Source: Burkholderiales bacterium (GTDB lineage: Bacteria; Pseudomonadota; Gammaproteobacteria; Burkholderiales; Burkholderiaceae_E). Taken from it: a DNA stretch of 64,000 nt. The position numbers and the translations under genes were made by a program. The notes beneath the pieces were generated by a model. The model did no database searches. It was not told the DNA's origin and saw nothing but the letters and a program-made list of their open reading frames with translations. The DNA is taken from positions 1-64,000 of the forward strand of contig JADCHE010000013.1 of NCBI GenBank assembly GCA_020248665.1, in the 5' to 3' direction. Of this stretch, positions 50,644-58,598 are shown one piece after another; position 1 is the stretch's first letter; each line of letters starts with the position of its first letter.

Positions 50644-51492
50644 TCAGCGGGCCGTGCGCCGCGCCGTCACCGTACGCGCCGCGTCGCCCGCGACCGTGCC
50701 GCGCATCGCGTCGTCGCGCGCCTCGAGTGCGAGCCTGCGCGCCACCGCGCCCTCGGGGCCGACGTCGAGCGCGAGCCGCACGCCGTCGAGCCGACCGCGC
50801 ACCGGCAGCGCTCGCCCGTCTGCGCCCGCGAGCGTGCCGCGCACCACCTGGTTCGACTGCTCGAGCCGAAGCGTCGCGGCGCCGCCCTCGGGCAGTCCCT
50901 CGACCATCCAGGTGCCGCCGACGCGCTCCGGCACGATCCACAGGAAGAGCGGGTTCTGCTCGGGCAGCCGCACCGTGCGGTCCGGCTCCCAGGTGCCCAT
51001 CCCGAACGAGTTCGACACCACGCGCGTGCCCGGCTTCATCGACAGGATGGTCGGGCGCAGCTTCTCGTTCAGCGCCTCGCCGAGGTAGAGCGTCAGCACC
51101 GTCGCCGAGGAGAAGTCCTCCTTGAAGATGTCGCCGTGGATCATCTTCACGCGGTCGGTGACGCCCGCGCGCTCGGCGTTGCGCTGCGCGAGCGCGGAGA
51201 GCTTCGCGTCGTACTCGATGCCGACCGCGCGCGCGCCGAACTTGCGGGCCGCCCAGATCGGGATCTTGCCGTCGCCGGAGCCCAGGTCGTAGACGACGTC
51301 GTCGGCGCGCACGCCGGCGAGCTCCAGCATCGGCATCACCAGCCCGTCGAGCGTCGGCACCCACATCACGTCCTTGCCCGCCTGCCCGACCAGGGGGCGG
51401 AAGGTGTCGTCGCCGGCGCCGCCGGTGGAGCAGGCGGCGAGCGCGGCGGCGAGCAGCGAGGCGAGGGCGGCACGGCGGGGCGGGGCGTTCAT
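50644..51492 (-). CDS. Lipoprotein-type exported SAM-dependent methyltransferase
   Basis: A 282-residue protein that begins with a lipoprotein signal (AALASLLAAALAACSTGG, lipobox Cys21) followed by a methyltransferase core: DDVVYDLGSGDGKIPIWAARKFGARAVGIEYD (motif I and the acidic motif II), KMIHGDIFKEDFSSATVLTLYLGEALNEKLRP. The fold resembles FAM173/ATPSCKMT-like protein lysine methyltransferases. The C-terminal 90 residues are a beta-rich extension (VVRGTLAGADGRALPVRGRLDGVRLALDV). SAM is a cytoplasmic cofactor, so an exported methyltransferase is odd. The gene is divergent from the aminotransferase at 51598. Confidence 0.85.
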   Translation of the reverse strand: MNAPPRRAALASLLAAALAACSTGGAGDDTFRPLVGQAGKDVMWVPTLDGLVMPMLELAGVRADDVVYDLGSGDGKIPIWAARKFGARAVGIEYDAKLSALAQRNAERAGVTDRVKMIHGDIFKEDFSSATVLTLYLGEALNEKLRPTILSMKPGTRVVSNSFGMGTWEPDRTVRLPEQNPLFLWIVPERVGGTWMVEGLPEGGAATLRLEQSNQVVRGTLAGADGRALPVRGRLDGVRLALDVGPEGAVARRLALEARDDAMRGTVAGDAARTVTARRTAR

Positions 51493-51597
51493 GGGCGGGG
51501 CGGGCTCGATGGGCGGCAGATGCGACGGGCGCGAGCTTGACAGCGGCGATGGCCCGCCGCAAGCGGCCGGCGGGCGGGGCGCTAGAATCCGCCGATC

Positions 51598-52782
51598 ATG
51601 CCGATGTCCCCCTCGCGCCGGATCGAGCAGGTCGACCTGCCGATCATCCCGACGATCGCGCAGCTGGTGCGCGACCACCCCGGAACCATCTCGCTCGGAC
51701 AGGGCGTGGTCAACTACGGCCCGCCCGCGCAGGCGCTGGCCGCCATCGGGCCGATGACCGCGGACGCGGCGCTGCAGAAGTACCAGGCGGTCTCGGGGCT
51801 GCCCGCGCTCGTCGCCGCGCTGCGCGACAAGCTCGCGCGCGACAACGGCATCCCCGCCGAGGGCACCGAGGTGATGGTCACCGCGGGCAGCAACATGGCG
51901 TTCCTCAACGCGGTGATCGCCGTCGCCGACGAGGGCGACGAGATCGTGCTGCCGCGCCCGTACTACTTCAACCAGGAGATGGCGATCCGGATGGTCGGCT
52001 GCGTGCCGGTGTTCGTCGACACCACTGCCGACTTCCAGCTCGACGTGCCGGCGATCGCGCGCGCGATCGGCCCGCGCACCCGCGCGATCGTCACCGTCTC
52101 GCCGAACAACCCGACCGGCGCGGTCTACGCCGAGGCCGACCTGCGCGCGGTGAACGCGCTCTGCCGCGAGCGCGGTCTCTGGCACTTCAGCGACGAGGCC
52201 TACGAGTGGTTCGTGCACGACGGCGCGACCCACTTCTCGCCCGGCTCGATCCCCGGCGCCGCGGCGCATACGCTGTCGTTCTTCTCGTTCTCGAAGACCT
52301 TCGGCATGGCGAGCTGGCGCGTCGGCTACGTCGTCTATCCGTCTTCGCTCGCCGAGGCGATGAACAAGGTGCAGGACACGAACCTGATCTGCGCGCCGGT
52401 GGTCTCGCAGGTGGTCGCGGCCGAGGCGGTGCGGCTCGGGCGCGCGCAGGTCGCACCGCACCTGGAGCGGCTCTCGACGGTGCGCGACCACGTGCACGCG
52501 GCGCTGCGCGAGCTCGGCGACCTGGTCGAGTTCCCGGCGACCCGCGGCGCGTTCTACGTGCTGATGAAGCTGCCCGGCGTCGACGACGCGCTCGAGTTCA
52601 ACCGCACGATGGTGCGCGAGCACCGCGTCGCGACGATCCCCGGCTTCGCGTTCGGGCTGACCGACACGAAGGCGGCGAACTGGCAGCGCCTGTCGTACGG
52701 TGCGCTCGACGAGGCGACGGTCCGCGAAGGCGTGTCTCGATTCGTGCGAGCGGTGCGCGGCTGGTACGGCCCGCGGGGCTGA
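51598..52782 (+). CDS. PLP-dependent class I aminotransferase
   Basis: A 394-residue fold-type I aminotransferase with SLGQGVVNYGPP, VMVTAGSNMAFLNAVIAVADEGDEIVLPRPYYFNQEM, VSPNNPTGAVY, HFSDEAYEWFVHDG, PLP-Lys in FFSFSKTFGMASWRVGY, and GAFYVLMKLPGVDD. It is similar in layout to kynurenine/aspartate aminotransferases. It stands alone and is divergent from the lipoprotein methyltransferase. Substrate specificity cannot be read from sequence. Confidence 0.9.
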   Translation: MPMSPSRRIEQVDLPIIPTIAQLVRDHPGTISLGQGVVNYGPPAQALAAIGPMTADAALQKYQAVSGLPALVAALRDKLARDNGIPAEGTEVMVTAGSNMAFLNAVIAVADEGDEIVLPRPYYFNQEMAIRMVGCVPVFVDTTADFQLDVPAIARAIGPRTRAIVTVSPNNPTGAVYAEADLRAVNALCRERGLWHFSDEAYEWFVHDGATHFSPGSIPGAAAHTLSFFSFSKTFGMASWRVGYVVYPSSLAEAMNKVQDTNLICAPVVSQVVAAEAVRLGRAQVAPHLERLSTVRDHVHAALRELGDLVEFPATRGAFYVLMKLPGVDDALEFNRTMVREHRVATIPGFAFGLTDTKAANWQRLSYGALDEATVREGVSRFVRAVRGWYGPRG

Positions 52783-53144
52783 GCCCGCCCCTCCCCGGCT
52801 CGATCAGGTGCCGCGCCCGGCACCGCCCCGACGCGCGCGCGCAGCAGGCCCGCCACGCGCACGTCGCTTGGCTTCGCGACGCTCGACGCGTTGTGCGGTC
52901 GCTCGGCCGGAACCCAGGGTGCAAGCCGAGCTCGCCGCACTCCGCGTCGGGCTCGCCGGATGCGTCGACCTCGGCGCCCTGATCGGGGGGCGATCGAGGC
53001 GGCCGGCAGGCACCTGGAGCATGCGACCGACCTCATGGTCCCGTCCGTGCTACAGGTGCCGATAGCTCGACCTGCACGGTTCCGGCCGGCGTGCCGCTTC
53101 GGCCCGAATCGTGTGCGCTTGCCCGCCGGGAGCCGTCGCCGGTG
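52783..53144. other. Intergenic stretch between converging genes, no gene supported
   Basis: This region separates the aminotransferase (plus) from the GST gene (minus). Reading frames exist in several phases but are Arg/Pro/Ala-rich shadows without family motifs, starts or ribosome sites. The segment around 53030-53110 has lower-GC composition than its surroundings and could hold decayed coding sequence. I see no RNA gene. Confidence 0.35.
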
Positions 53145-53783
53145 CTAGGACGGCTCCGCGAATGCCCGGATGAGCGCTGCCTTGTAGGCGGGGCGCGACG
53201 TCGTGCGCTCGTGATAGGCGCAGATCGTCGGAGCAAGCGGAATTTCGTAGAGCTTTGCCCAATCGAGGCAGGTGGCCAGCAGGATATCGGCAGTGGTCAG
53301 TTTGTCGCCGAGAAGATAGGGCTGGTCTACACCGATCTGCGGTGCCATCGCCTCGAGGTTCTCGAGAAAGTAGTCGCGTGCCGCGACGACCGCGGCGGGT
53401 GCTTCGCCATACAGGTGCTTCAGGTCTCCGTGCCGGCGCATCACGTAGAGCGAATGTGCGTCGAGCTCCGACATCACGAAGTAGGACCATTCGGCGACCT
53501 TTGCACGGCCGACCGGATCGCGCGGGACATGGAAGGTTTCGGGGGCGTCGAAGGCCTCGGCGATGTATTCGATGATCGCGGCACTCTCGGTCAGCAGCAG
53601 ATCGCCATGGCGCAGCAGAGGAACCTTGTGTCGAGGGTTCAGTCGCAAGAACTCCGGTGTCTTCGTCTGGCCGGTGCGAGGGTGCACCGAGTGGAACGTG
53701 TAGTCCAGCCCGAACTCCTCGAGCATCCAATGGGGCCTCAGCTGCCGGACCGTCCCGGCACCCCACAGCGTCAGGTCGTGCAT
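53145..53783 (-). CDS. Glutathione S-transferase
   Basis: A 212-residue GST. Thioredoxin-like N-domain: LTLWGAGTVRQLRPHWMLEEFGLDYTF, LRLNPRHKVPLLRHGDLLLTESAAIIEYIAEAF (cis-Pro and ES GSH-binding pair). Helical C-domain with LGDKLTTADILLATCLDWAKLYEI, and TSRPAYKAALIRA at the end. It belongs to the beta/theta-like group of bacterial catabolic GSTs. It sits next to the GntR regulator that precedes the TRAP/SDR operon and is the counterpart of the GST at 3392, which also lies beside an atypical SDR. Confidence 0.92.
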   Translation of the reverse strand: MHDLTLWGAGTVRQLRPHWMLEEFGLDYTFHSVHPRTGQTKTPEFLRLNPRHKVPLLRHGDLLLTESAAIIEYIAEAFDAPETFHVPRDPVGRAKVAEWSYFVMSELDAHSLYVMRRHGDLKHLYGEAPAAVVAARDYFLENLEAMAPQIGVDQPYLLGDKLTTADILLATCLDWAKLYEIPLAPTICAYHERTTSRPAYKAALIRAFAEPS

Positions 53784-53868
53784 CGATGTCTCCTGTCCGG
53801 CCCAATCGACCGCCCGCGAGTCGACGATCGGCCTGATCGTTGTAGCAGTGACGGGCTCGGGCAGCGGC

Positions 53869-54828
53869 TTATGCCGCCATGCGTACCGCCCGGTGCGAGT
53901 CCGCGACCAATGCCAGCACGGCCTCGATACTCGCCGGGTCGATCTCGAAGACCACGACCTGCGGCGGTCGGAACCACGGTTCGTGGCGGTATGGTTCGAG
54001 CCGTGCGAGGCCGGCGCACGACGTGACGACGATGTCGGAGTCACGGAAGACCTCTTCGACGCTCGCCGCGTCCTCGACGACGCCGTAGCACTGTTCGAGC
54101 GGCACACCCTGGCGCCGGATCGATCGGCCCATCGCGCGCGCGAACGGGTCGCTGATGCACACGCAGCCGAGACGCTGTTCGGGCAAATACGTCGCCAGCG
54201 CCATCATCGACTTGACGTCCGCCCGGGTCCGGATCGGATAGACCGTGTCGACCGGCGCGCCGAGCCGCGCGCGGACATCCCGAACGAACCGGAAACGCGT
54301 GAGCACCAGATCGCCTGCTCGGGGGCCGGTCCCGCCGCTCACTGCCGCGTCGAGCTCACTCAGTTCGATGAGTTTCACTGGTCCGTCGAAACTCGATCTC
54401 AGCGTGTCGAGGAAGCTGGACAGGTAAGGGTGTGGCCTGTCGATCCACCAGACCGTCCGATCGCCACCGTGTTCGGTGCTTACGGCCCACAGGCTGCTGG
54501 CGACGTCGGCAGGCGGTACGCCCAGCTCGCGGCCGCGGCGCATCGTGTCTTCGAGGAAGGCCGCGATGGCGCGGGCTCGATCGGCCGAGACCGATTCGCG
54601 CACGTACACCCCGCTGCCGTGCCGGACGTCGACGACTCCGCGGGCGGCCAGTCGCGCATACGCCTCACGCACGGTATTCGGATTCGCATCGAACCACCGG
54701 GCCAGTGTCTCGGGCGTGGGTAGCCGGGCTCCAGCCGGTCGCGCGCCGTTCAACACCTGCAGGCGCACCCAAGCCTCGATGCGACCCACCAGCGATAGCA
54801 CGCCGTTCCGTCTTCCCCGTTCGGACAT
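53869..54828 (-). CDS. GntR-family regulator with unclassified effector domain
   Basis: A 319-residue regulator with a GntR winged HTH at about residues 10-80 (WVRLQVLNGARPAGARLPTPETLARWFDANPNTVREAYARLAARGVVDVRHGSGVYV). The 230-residue C-terminal domain (VKLIELSELDAAVSGG, AGDLVLTRFRFVRDVRARL, LGCVCISDPFARAMGRSI, DIVVTSCAGLARL, PQVVVFEIDPASIEAVLAL) is not an FCD, UTRA or aminotransferase domain; it looks like alpha/beta ligand-binding repeats. It is divergent from the TRAP operon, with direct repeats in the shared 135-base region that are likely its operators. Confidence 0.86.
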   Translation of the reverse strand: MSERGRRNGVLSLVGRIEAWVRLQVLNGARPAGARLPTPETLARWFDANPNTVREAYARLAARGVVDVRHGSGVYVRESVSADRARAIAAFLEDTMRRGRELGVPPADVASSLWAVSTEHGGDRTVWWIDRPHPYLSSFLDTLRSSFDGPVKLIELSELDAAVSGGTGPRAGDLVLTRFRFVRDVRARLGAPVDTVYPIRTRADVKSMMALATYLPEQRLGCVCISDPFARAMGRSIRRQGVPLEQCYGVVEDAASVEEVFRDSDIVVTSCAGLARLEPYRHEPWFRPPQVVVFEIDPASIEAVLALVADSHRAVRMAA

Positions 54829-54847
54829 GATGTTCGAGCCGATCGCA

Positions 54848-54928
54848 AAGAGTGATAATAAACTAAAATTCTACATACTCATAAAGCACGTGCAAACAAC
54901 ATCTTGACATCACAAGAGTGACAATGAA
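54848..54928. promoter_or_regulatory. Direct-repeat operator pair upstream of TRAP/SDR operon
   Basis: AAGAGTGATAATAAA (54848-54862) and AAGAGTGACAATGAA (54914-54928) match at 13 of 15 bases and start 66 bases apart. Both lie in the AT-rich divergent region between the GntR gene and the SDR at 54964; the second overlaps the spacer of the putative promoter. An 8-base palindrome GCACGTGC (54886-54893) lies between them. The repeats are plausible binding sites for the GntR regulator. Confidence 0.5.
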
Positions 54929-54933
54929 ATAGT
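54904..54933 (+). promoter_or_regulatory. Putative sigma-70 promoter of TRAP/SDR operon
   Basis: TTGACA (54904-54909), an exact -35 hexamer, is followed after 18 bases by AATAGT (54928-54933), a -10 match at four of six positions. The start would fall near 54940, about 25 bases before the first gene of the operon. The AT-rich context is unusual for this GC-rich window and supports a real control region. Confidence 0.55.
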
Positions 54934-54963
54934 TGATAGACAAGAATGCATACGGAGGCAACG

Positions 54964-55716
54964 ATGGGCAGCAGCAGTCCGGAACCGGGGCGCAAGGCGC
55001 CGGTCGCGCTGATCGCGGGCGCGGGCGAAGGGCTCGGGACCGCCATCGCACGGGCCTGCGCGAGCGCCGGCTTCGCCACGGTCCTCGTGGCGCGATCGCA
55101 GGAACGGCTCGATCGCGTTGCGGCGGCAATCAACGATGAAGGCGGGATTGCGCGAGCCAAGACGGCGGATCTGCGAGACGAGGCTTCGGTGGTCGGCCTG
55201 TTCGACCAGATCGAGGCCGAACTCGGGATTCCTGAGTTCGTGGTCTACAACGCCGGTGCGCAGTACCGACAGTCCATCCTGGACACCCGGGCCGACATGT
55301 TCGAAAAGGTGTGGCGCCTGTCGTGCTTCGCCGGTTTCCTGGTCGGGCGAGAGGCCGCGCGTCGCATGACACCGCGTGGATCCGGCACCGTGATCTTCAC
55401 CGGTGCAACCGCGAGCATGCGGGGTGGTCCGAACTTCGCCGCGTTCGCGGCGGCGAAGTTCGGTCTGCGCGCACTCGCCCAGTCGATGGCTCGGGAGCTC
55501 GGCCCGCAGGGTCTGCACGTCGCGCACGTCGTCATCGACGGTGCGATCGACATGCCCCGCATCCACAAGCTGTTTCCCGATCTCGCTGCGCGCACGCCCG
55601 AGGACGGCATGCTTCATCCCGACGACATCGCGCAGAGCTATCTCGCGCTCCACCGCCAGCCGCGCAGCGCCTGGACGTTCGAGCTCGACCTCAGGCCCTG
55701 GGCGGAGAAGTTCTAG
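54964..55716 (+). CDS. Atypical SDR (Phe replaces catalytic Tyr), paralogue 2 of 3
   Basis: A 250-residue SDR-fold protein. The nucleotide loop is GAGEGLG (residues 19-25) and YNAG at 95-98. The active-site block FTGATASMRGGPNFAAFAAAK has Phe161 in the catalytic Tyr position with Lys165 kept. The C-terminus RQPRSAWTFELDLRPWAEKF is shared with paralogues at 2637 and 58599. The ATG at 54964 has GGAGG eight bases upstream; an in-frame ATG 18 bases earlier is less well placed. It is the first gene of the operon that carries a TRAP transporter. Confidence 0.87.
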   Translation: MGSSSPEPGRKAPVALIAGAGEGLGTAIARACASAGFATVLVARSQERLDRVAAAINDEGGIARAKTADLRDEASVVGLFDQIEAELGIPEFVVYNAGAQYRQSILDTRADMFEKVWRLSCFAGFLVGREAARRMTPRGSGTVIFTGATASMRGGPNFAAFAAAKFGLRALAQSMARELGPQGLHVAHVVIDGAIDMPRIHKLFPDLAARTPEDGMLHPDDIAQSYLALHRQPRSAWTFELDLRPWAEKF

Positions 55717-55785
55717 GCCACCGACTCGCTGCGTCCGACCCGGGACCGACGCAGTCCCATCGAAGATAACAACAGGAGGAGCACC

Positions 55786-56766
55786 TTGAATTCGAATCCG
55801 ATCAGCCTTGCCGCTCGTCTAGCATGTTCCGCGATGCTGGCGCTCGGCTCGTTCGCGCCGGCACAGGCCCAGACCGTGCTGAATGCGGCAAGCGCCTTCC
55901 CGAAGGGGCACCTGTTCTCGCAGAAGTTCGAGCGCTTCGTGGACGTCGTCAACGAGCGGGCAAAGGGCTCGCTGAGACTCGACTACAAGGGCGGCGCACC
56001 GGCGATCGGCAGCCCGTTCACGCTGGGTCAGCGCCTCCAGAAGGGCGTCTTCGACATCGTCGCGAACACCGGAGCGTACTACGACAACATCGTCCCCGAG
56101 GGGCTTGCACTGACCCTCACCGAGGTGTCGATCCAGGAGCAGCGCCGGAACGGCGCGTACGAACTCTTCAACCGGGCGCATCAGGACAAGGGCCTGTACT
56201 ACCTGGGCAAGTCCAAGGAGACCGTCCCGTTCCAGCTCTACCTGCGCAAGCCCGCGACGAAGGCCGATCTGAAGGGGCTGCGCCTGCGGGTCGCGCCGCA
56301 CCACCAGCCGATGTTCACGGCGCTCGGCGCCGCCACGGTGAGAGCGGATCTGTCGGAGATCTACACCTACATGGAGAACGGCACCATCGACGGCTTCGCA
56401 TGGCCCCTCCAGGGCTTCCTCCCCGACTGGTTCCGCGTCGTCAAGTACCGGATGGAGCCCGGGTTCTATGACGCGGACATGCAGTTCGTGATGAATCTGG
56501 CGGCCTGGCAGAAGCTGACCCCGGCCCAGCAGAAGCTGCTCACGGACACGATGATCGAGTTCGAGGCGACGAACCTCGCCGAAGACACGGTACTGAACGA
56601 CGAGGCGCGGAAGTACCAACAGCAGGGCGGGGTCGAGGTTGCAACGCTGCCGCCGGACGAGGCGAGGAAGTGGTTGGCCGCGGCGAAGGAAACCGGCTGG
56701 AAGGCGGTCGTCGAGCGCTCGCCGCAATACGGGCAGAAGCTGCGCGAACTGGTCGTGAAGCCCTGA
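55786..56766 (+). CDS. dctP: TRAP transporter solute-binding protein (DctP-like), TTG start
   Basis: A 326-residue periplasmic receptor of the DctP/TeaA type. Signal peptide LACSAMLALGSFAPAQA, cleavage near residue 28. The mature part has VLNAASAFPKGHLFSQKFERFVDVVNERAKGSLRLDYKGG, LRKPATKADLKGLRLRVAPHHQPMFTALGAATVRADLSEIYTYMENGTIDGFAWPLQGF with the ligand-carboxylate Arg in LRLRV. The TTG start at 55786 is set by AGGAGGA seven bases upstream. Delivers a small organic acid to the DctQM permease encoded next. Confidence 0.9.
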   Translation: MNSNPISLAARLACSAMLALGSFAPAQAQTVLNAASAFPKGHLFSQKFERFVDVVNERAKGSLRLDYKGGAPAIGSPFTLGQRLQKGVFDIVANTGAYYDNIVPEGLALTLTEVSIQEQRRNGAYELFNRAHQDKGLYYLGKSKETVPFQLYLRKPATKADLKGLRLRVAPHHQPMFTALGAATVRADLSEIYTYMENGTIDGFAWPLQGFLPDWFRVVKYRMEPGFYDADMQFVMNLAAWQKLTPAQQKLLTDTMIEFEATNLAEDTVLNDEARKYQQQGGVEVATLPPDEARKWLAAAKETGWKAVVERSPQYGQKLRELVVKP

Positions 56767-56779
56767 CGAGCGATCTCCC

Positions 56780-57283
56780 ATGCGCGGCTTTCTCGTGGCA
56801 TTCGACCGGCTGGTCGGGGCCGGCGGAGGTCTCTGTGTCGGGCTGCTGCTGCTGCTGCCCGTCCTGATCACCGTGGACGTGGGGATGCGGTCGCTGAGGC
56901 TGGGCGCGCTGCCGTGGGTCATCGATGCGTCCGAGTACATCCTGTACGTGTCGACGCTCGCAGGCGCGCCGTGGGCGCTTCAACAGGGTGCGCACGTGTC
57001 GATCGACGCGCTGATGTCCGTACTCCCGAACCGCGTGTCGCGCGTCATCCGACGGGGCGTGCATCTGATGGGCGCCGCGGTATGTCTGCTGTTGGCGTGG
57101 TGGGGCGGTGTCGGCACTGCGGAGGCCATCTCGGCACGGACCATGATCTACAAGGCGATCACGCTGCCGGAATGGCCGTTCCGCGCGCTGTTCACGCTGT
57201 GCATGGCGATGCTCGCCATCGAATTGGCCAGGCGCCTCGCCTACGGGTCCGCCGAGGTTCTCGGACGCGTGGAGGGCGCATGA
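56780..57283 (+). CDS. dctQ: TRAP transporter small permease (DctQ-like)
   Basis: A 167-residue membrane protein with four helices: LVGAGGGLCVGLLLLLPVLITVDVGMRSL, WVIDASEYILYVSTLAGAPWALQQGAHVSIDAL, HLMGAAVCLLLAWWGG and RALFTLCMAMLAIELAR. The QQGAHVSIDAL segment is a DctQ signature. It lies 13 bases after dctP, and its stop overlaps dctM by four bases. Confidence 0.88.
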   Translation: MRGFLVAFDRLVGAGGGLCVGLLLLLPVLITVDVGMRSLRLGALPWVIDASEYILYVSTLAGAPWALQQGAHVSIDALMSVLPNRVSRVIRRGVHLMGAAVCLLLAWWGGVGTAEAISARTMIYKAITLPEWPFRALFTLCMAMLAIELARRLAYGSAEVLGRVEGA

Positions 57284-58584
57284 CCTGGGTCGTCGCGCTT
57301 GTTCTGATGCTGGGTTCCGTGTGCGCGTTCCTCGCGCTCGGACTGCCGGTCGCCCTCGCGTTCCTGACCGCGGACATTCTCGGCTCGTACCTGTTCATGG
57401 GCGGGCTGCCGTCGCTGTCTTCGTTCCCGTCCGAGACTTTGGAGGCGCTGGGGAAGTTCAGCCTCACGCCGATCCCGCTCTTCGTGCTGATGGGTGAACT
57501 GCTGTTCCACACCGGGGTCGCGTTCAAGGCGATCGAGGCGGTCGACCGCCTGATCACGCGGGTGCCGGGGCGGCTGTCGGTCGTCGCGCTGTGCGGCGGG
57601 ACGCTCTTCGCGAGCCTGTCGGGATCGACGATCGCCAATACCGCGCTGCTGGGCAACGTGATGCTCCCCAAGATGCTGGAGCTGAAGTACGACGCGCGCT
57701 TGGCGATGGGAACGATCATGGGCGTCGGCGGGATCGCGATGCTGATTCCGCCATCGGCGCTGGCGGTGCTGCTCGCCAGCCTGGCCGAGCAGTCGATCGC
57801 GGCCCTGCTGATCGCCGGCATTGTTCCCGGCGTGCTGATGGCAGTCGTCTTCCTTGCCTACGTGATCGGGCGGTGTGTCCTCGACCCGTCTCTCGCGCCC
57901 GACAACGGACGGGGTGAGGCGCCGCAGTGGCGCCCGCTTGTGGTCTATGTGCTGCCGCTGTTCGCGATCTTCGGGGTCGTGATCGGCAGCATGCTCGGCG
58001 GCATCGCGTCACCGACCGAGGCCGCCGCGCTGGGCTGCACGGCGACGTTCATTGCCTGCGCGCTCTACCGGGCGATGAGCTGGCGCAAGTTGGTGAAGGC
58101 CGGCGTCGAGACCGCGAAGATCTGCGTGATGATCCTGTTCATCATCGCCGGCTCGCTGACGTTCGCCCAGATCCTCGCGATCTCCGGCGCGACCAACGGG
58201 TTCCTCGAGGCGATGCAAGCGCTCGATCTGTCGAAGCAGGGTGTCGTACTGCTGATGATCGCGGTGCTGCTGTTTCTTGGCTGCTTCATGGACCAGATCA
58301 GCATGATCCTGCTGACGCTGCCGTTCTTCCTGCCCCTGGCCAAGCAGCACAACATCGATATCGTGTGGCTGCTGCTGCTCATCCTCATCGCGATGGAGGT
58401 GTCTCTGCTGACCCCGCCATTCGGGTTGCTGCTGTTCGTGATGAAGGGCGTGGCGCCGTCCGGGATCACGATGATGCAGGTGTACAAGGCCGCGGTCCCG
58501 TTCGTCGTGCTCAAGCTGCTGGTGATGGCGCTGATCTTCGCGGCCCCCGCGCTCGCGACCTGGCTGCCCAGAATGCTGCTTTGA
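57280..58584 (+). CDS. dctM: TRAP transporter large permease (DctM-like)
   Basis: A 434-residue polytopic permease: LGLPVALAFLTADILGSYLFMGG, LSLTPIPLFVLMGELLFHTG-like FSLTPIPLFVLMGEL, GTLFASLSGSTIANTALLGNVMLPKMLELKY, MGVGGIAMLIPPSALAVLLASLAEQSIAALLIAGIVPG, IASPTEAAALGC, FMDQISMILLTLPFFLPLAKQHNIDIVWLLLLILIAMEVSLLTPPFGLLLFVMKGVAPSG. All are DctM hallmarks, about 12 helices. Sodium-coupled import of the DctP ligand. ATGA overlap with dctQ; followed by an SDR after 14 bases. Confidence 0.93.
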   Translation: MTWVVALVLMLGSVCAFLALGLPVALAFLTADILGSYLFMGGLPSLSSFPSETLEALGKFSLTPIPLFVLMGELLFHTGVAFKAIEAVDRLITRVPGRLSVVALCGGTLFASLSGSTIANTALLGNVMLPKMLELKYDARLAMGTIMGVGGIAMLIPPSALAVLLASLAEQSIAALLIAGIVPGVLMAVVFLAYVIGRCVLDPSLAPDNGRGEAPQWRPLVVYVLPLFAIFGVVIGSMLGGIASPTEAAALGCTATFIACALYRAMSWRKLVKAGVETAKICVMILFIIAGSLTFAQILAISGATNGFLEAMQALDLSKQGVVLLMIAVLLFLGCFMDQISMILLTLPFFLPLAKQHNIDIVWLLLLILIAMEVSLLTPPFGLLLFVMKGVAPSGITMMQVYKAAVPFVVLKLLVMALIFAAPALATWLPRMLL

Positions 58585-58598
58585 TGGGAGGAGTTGCG

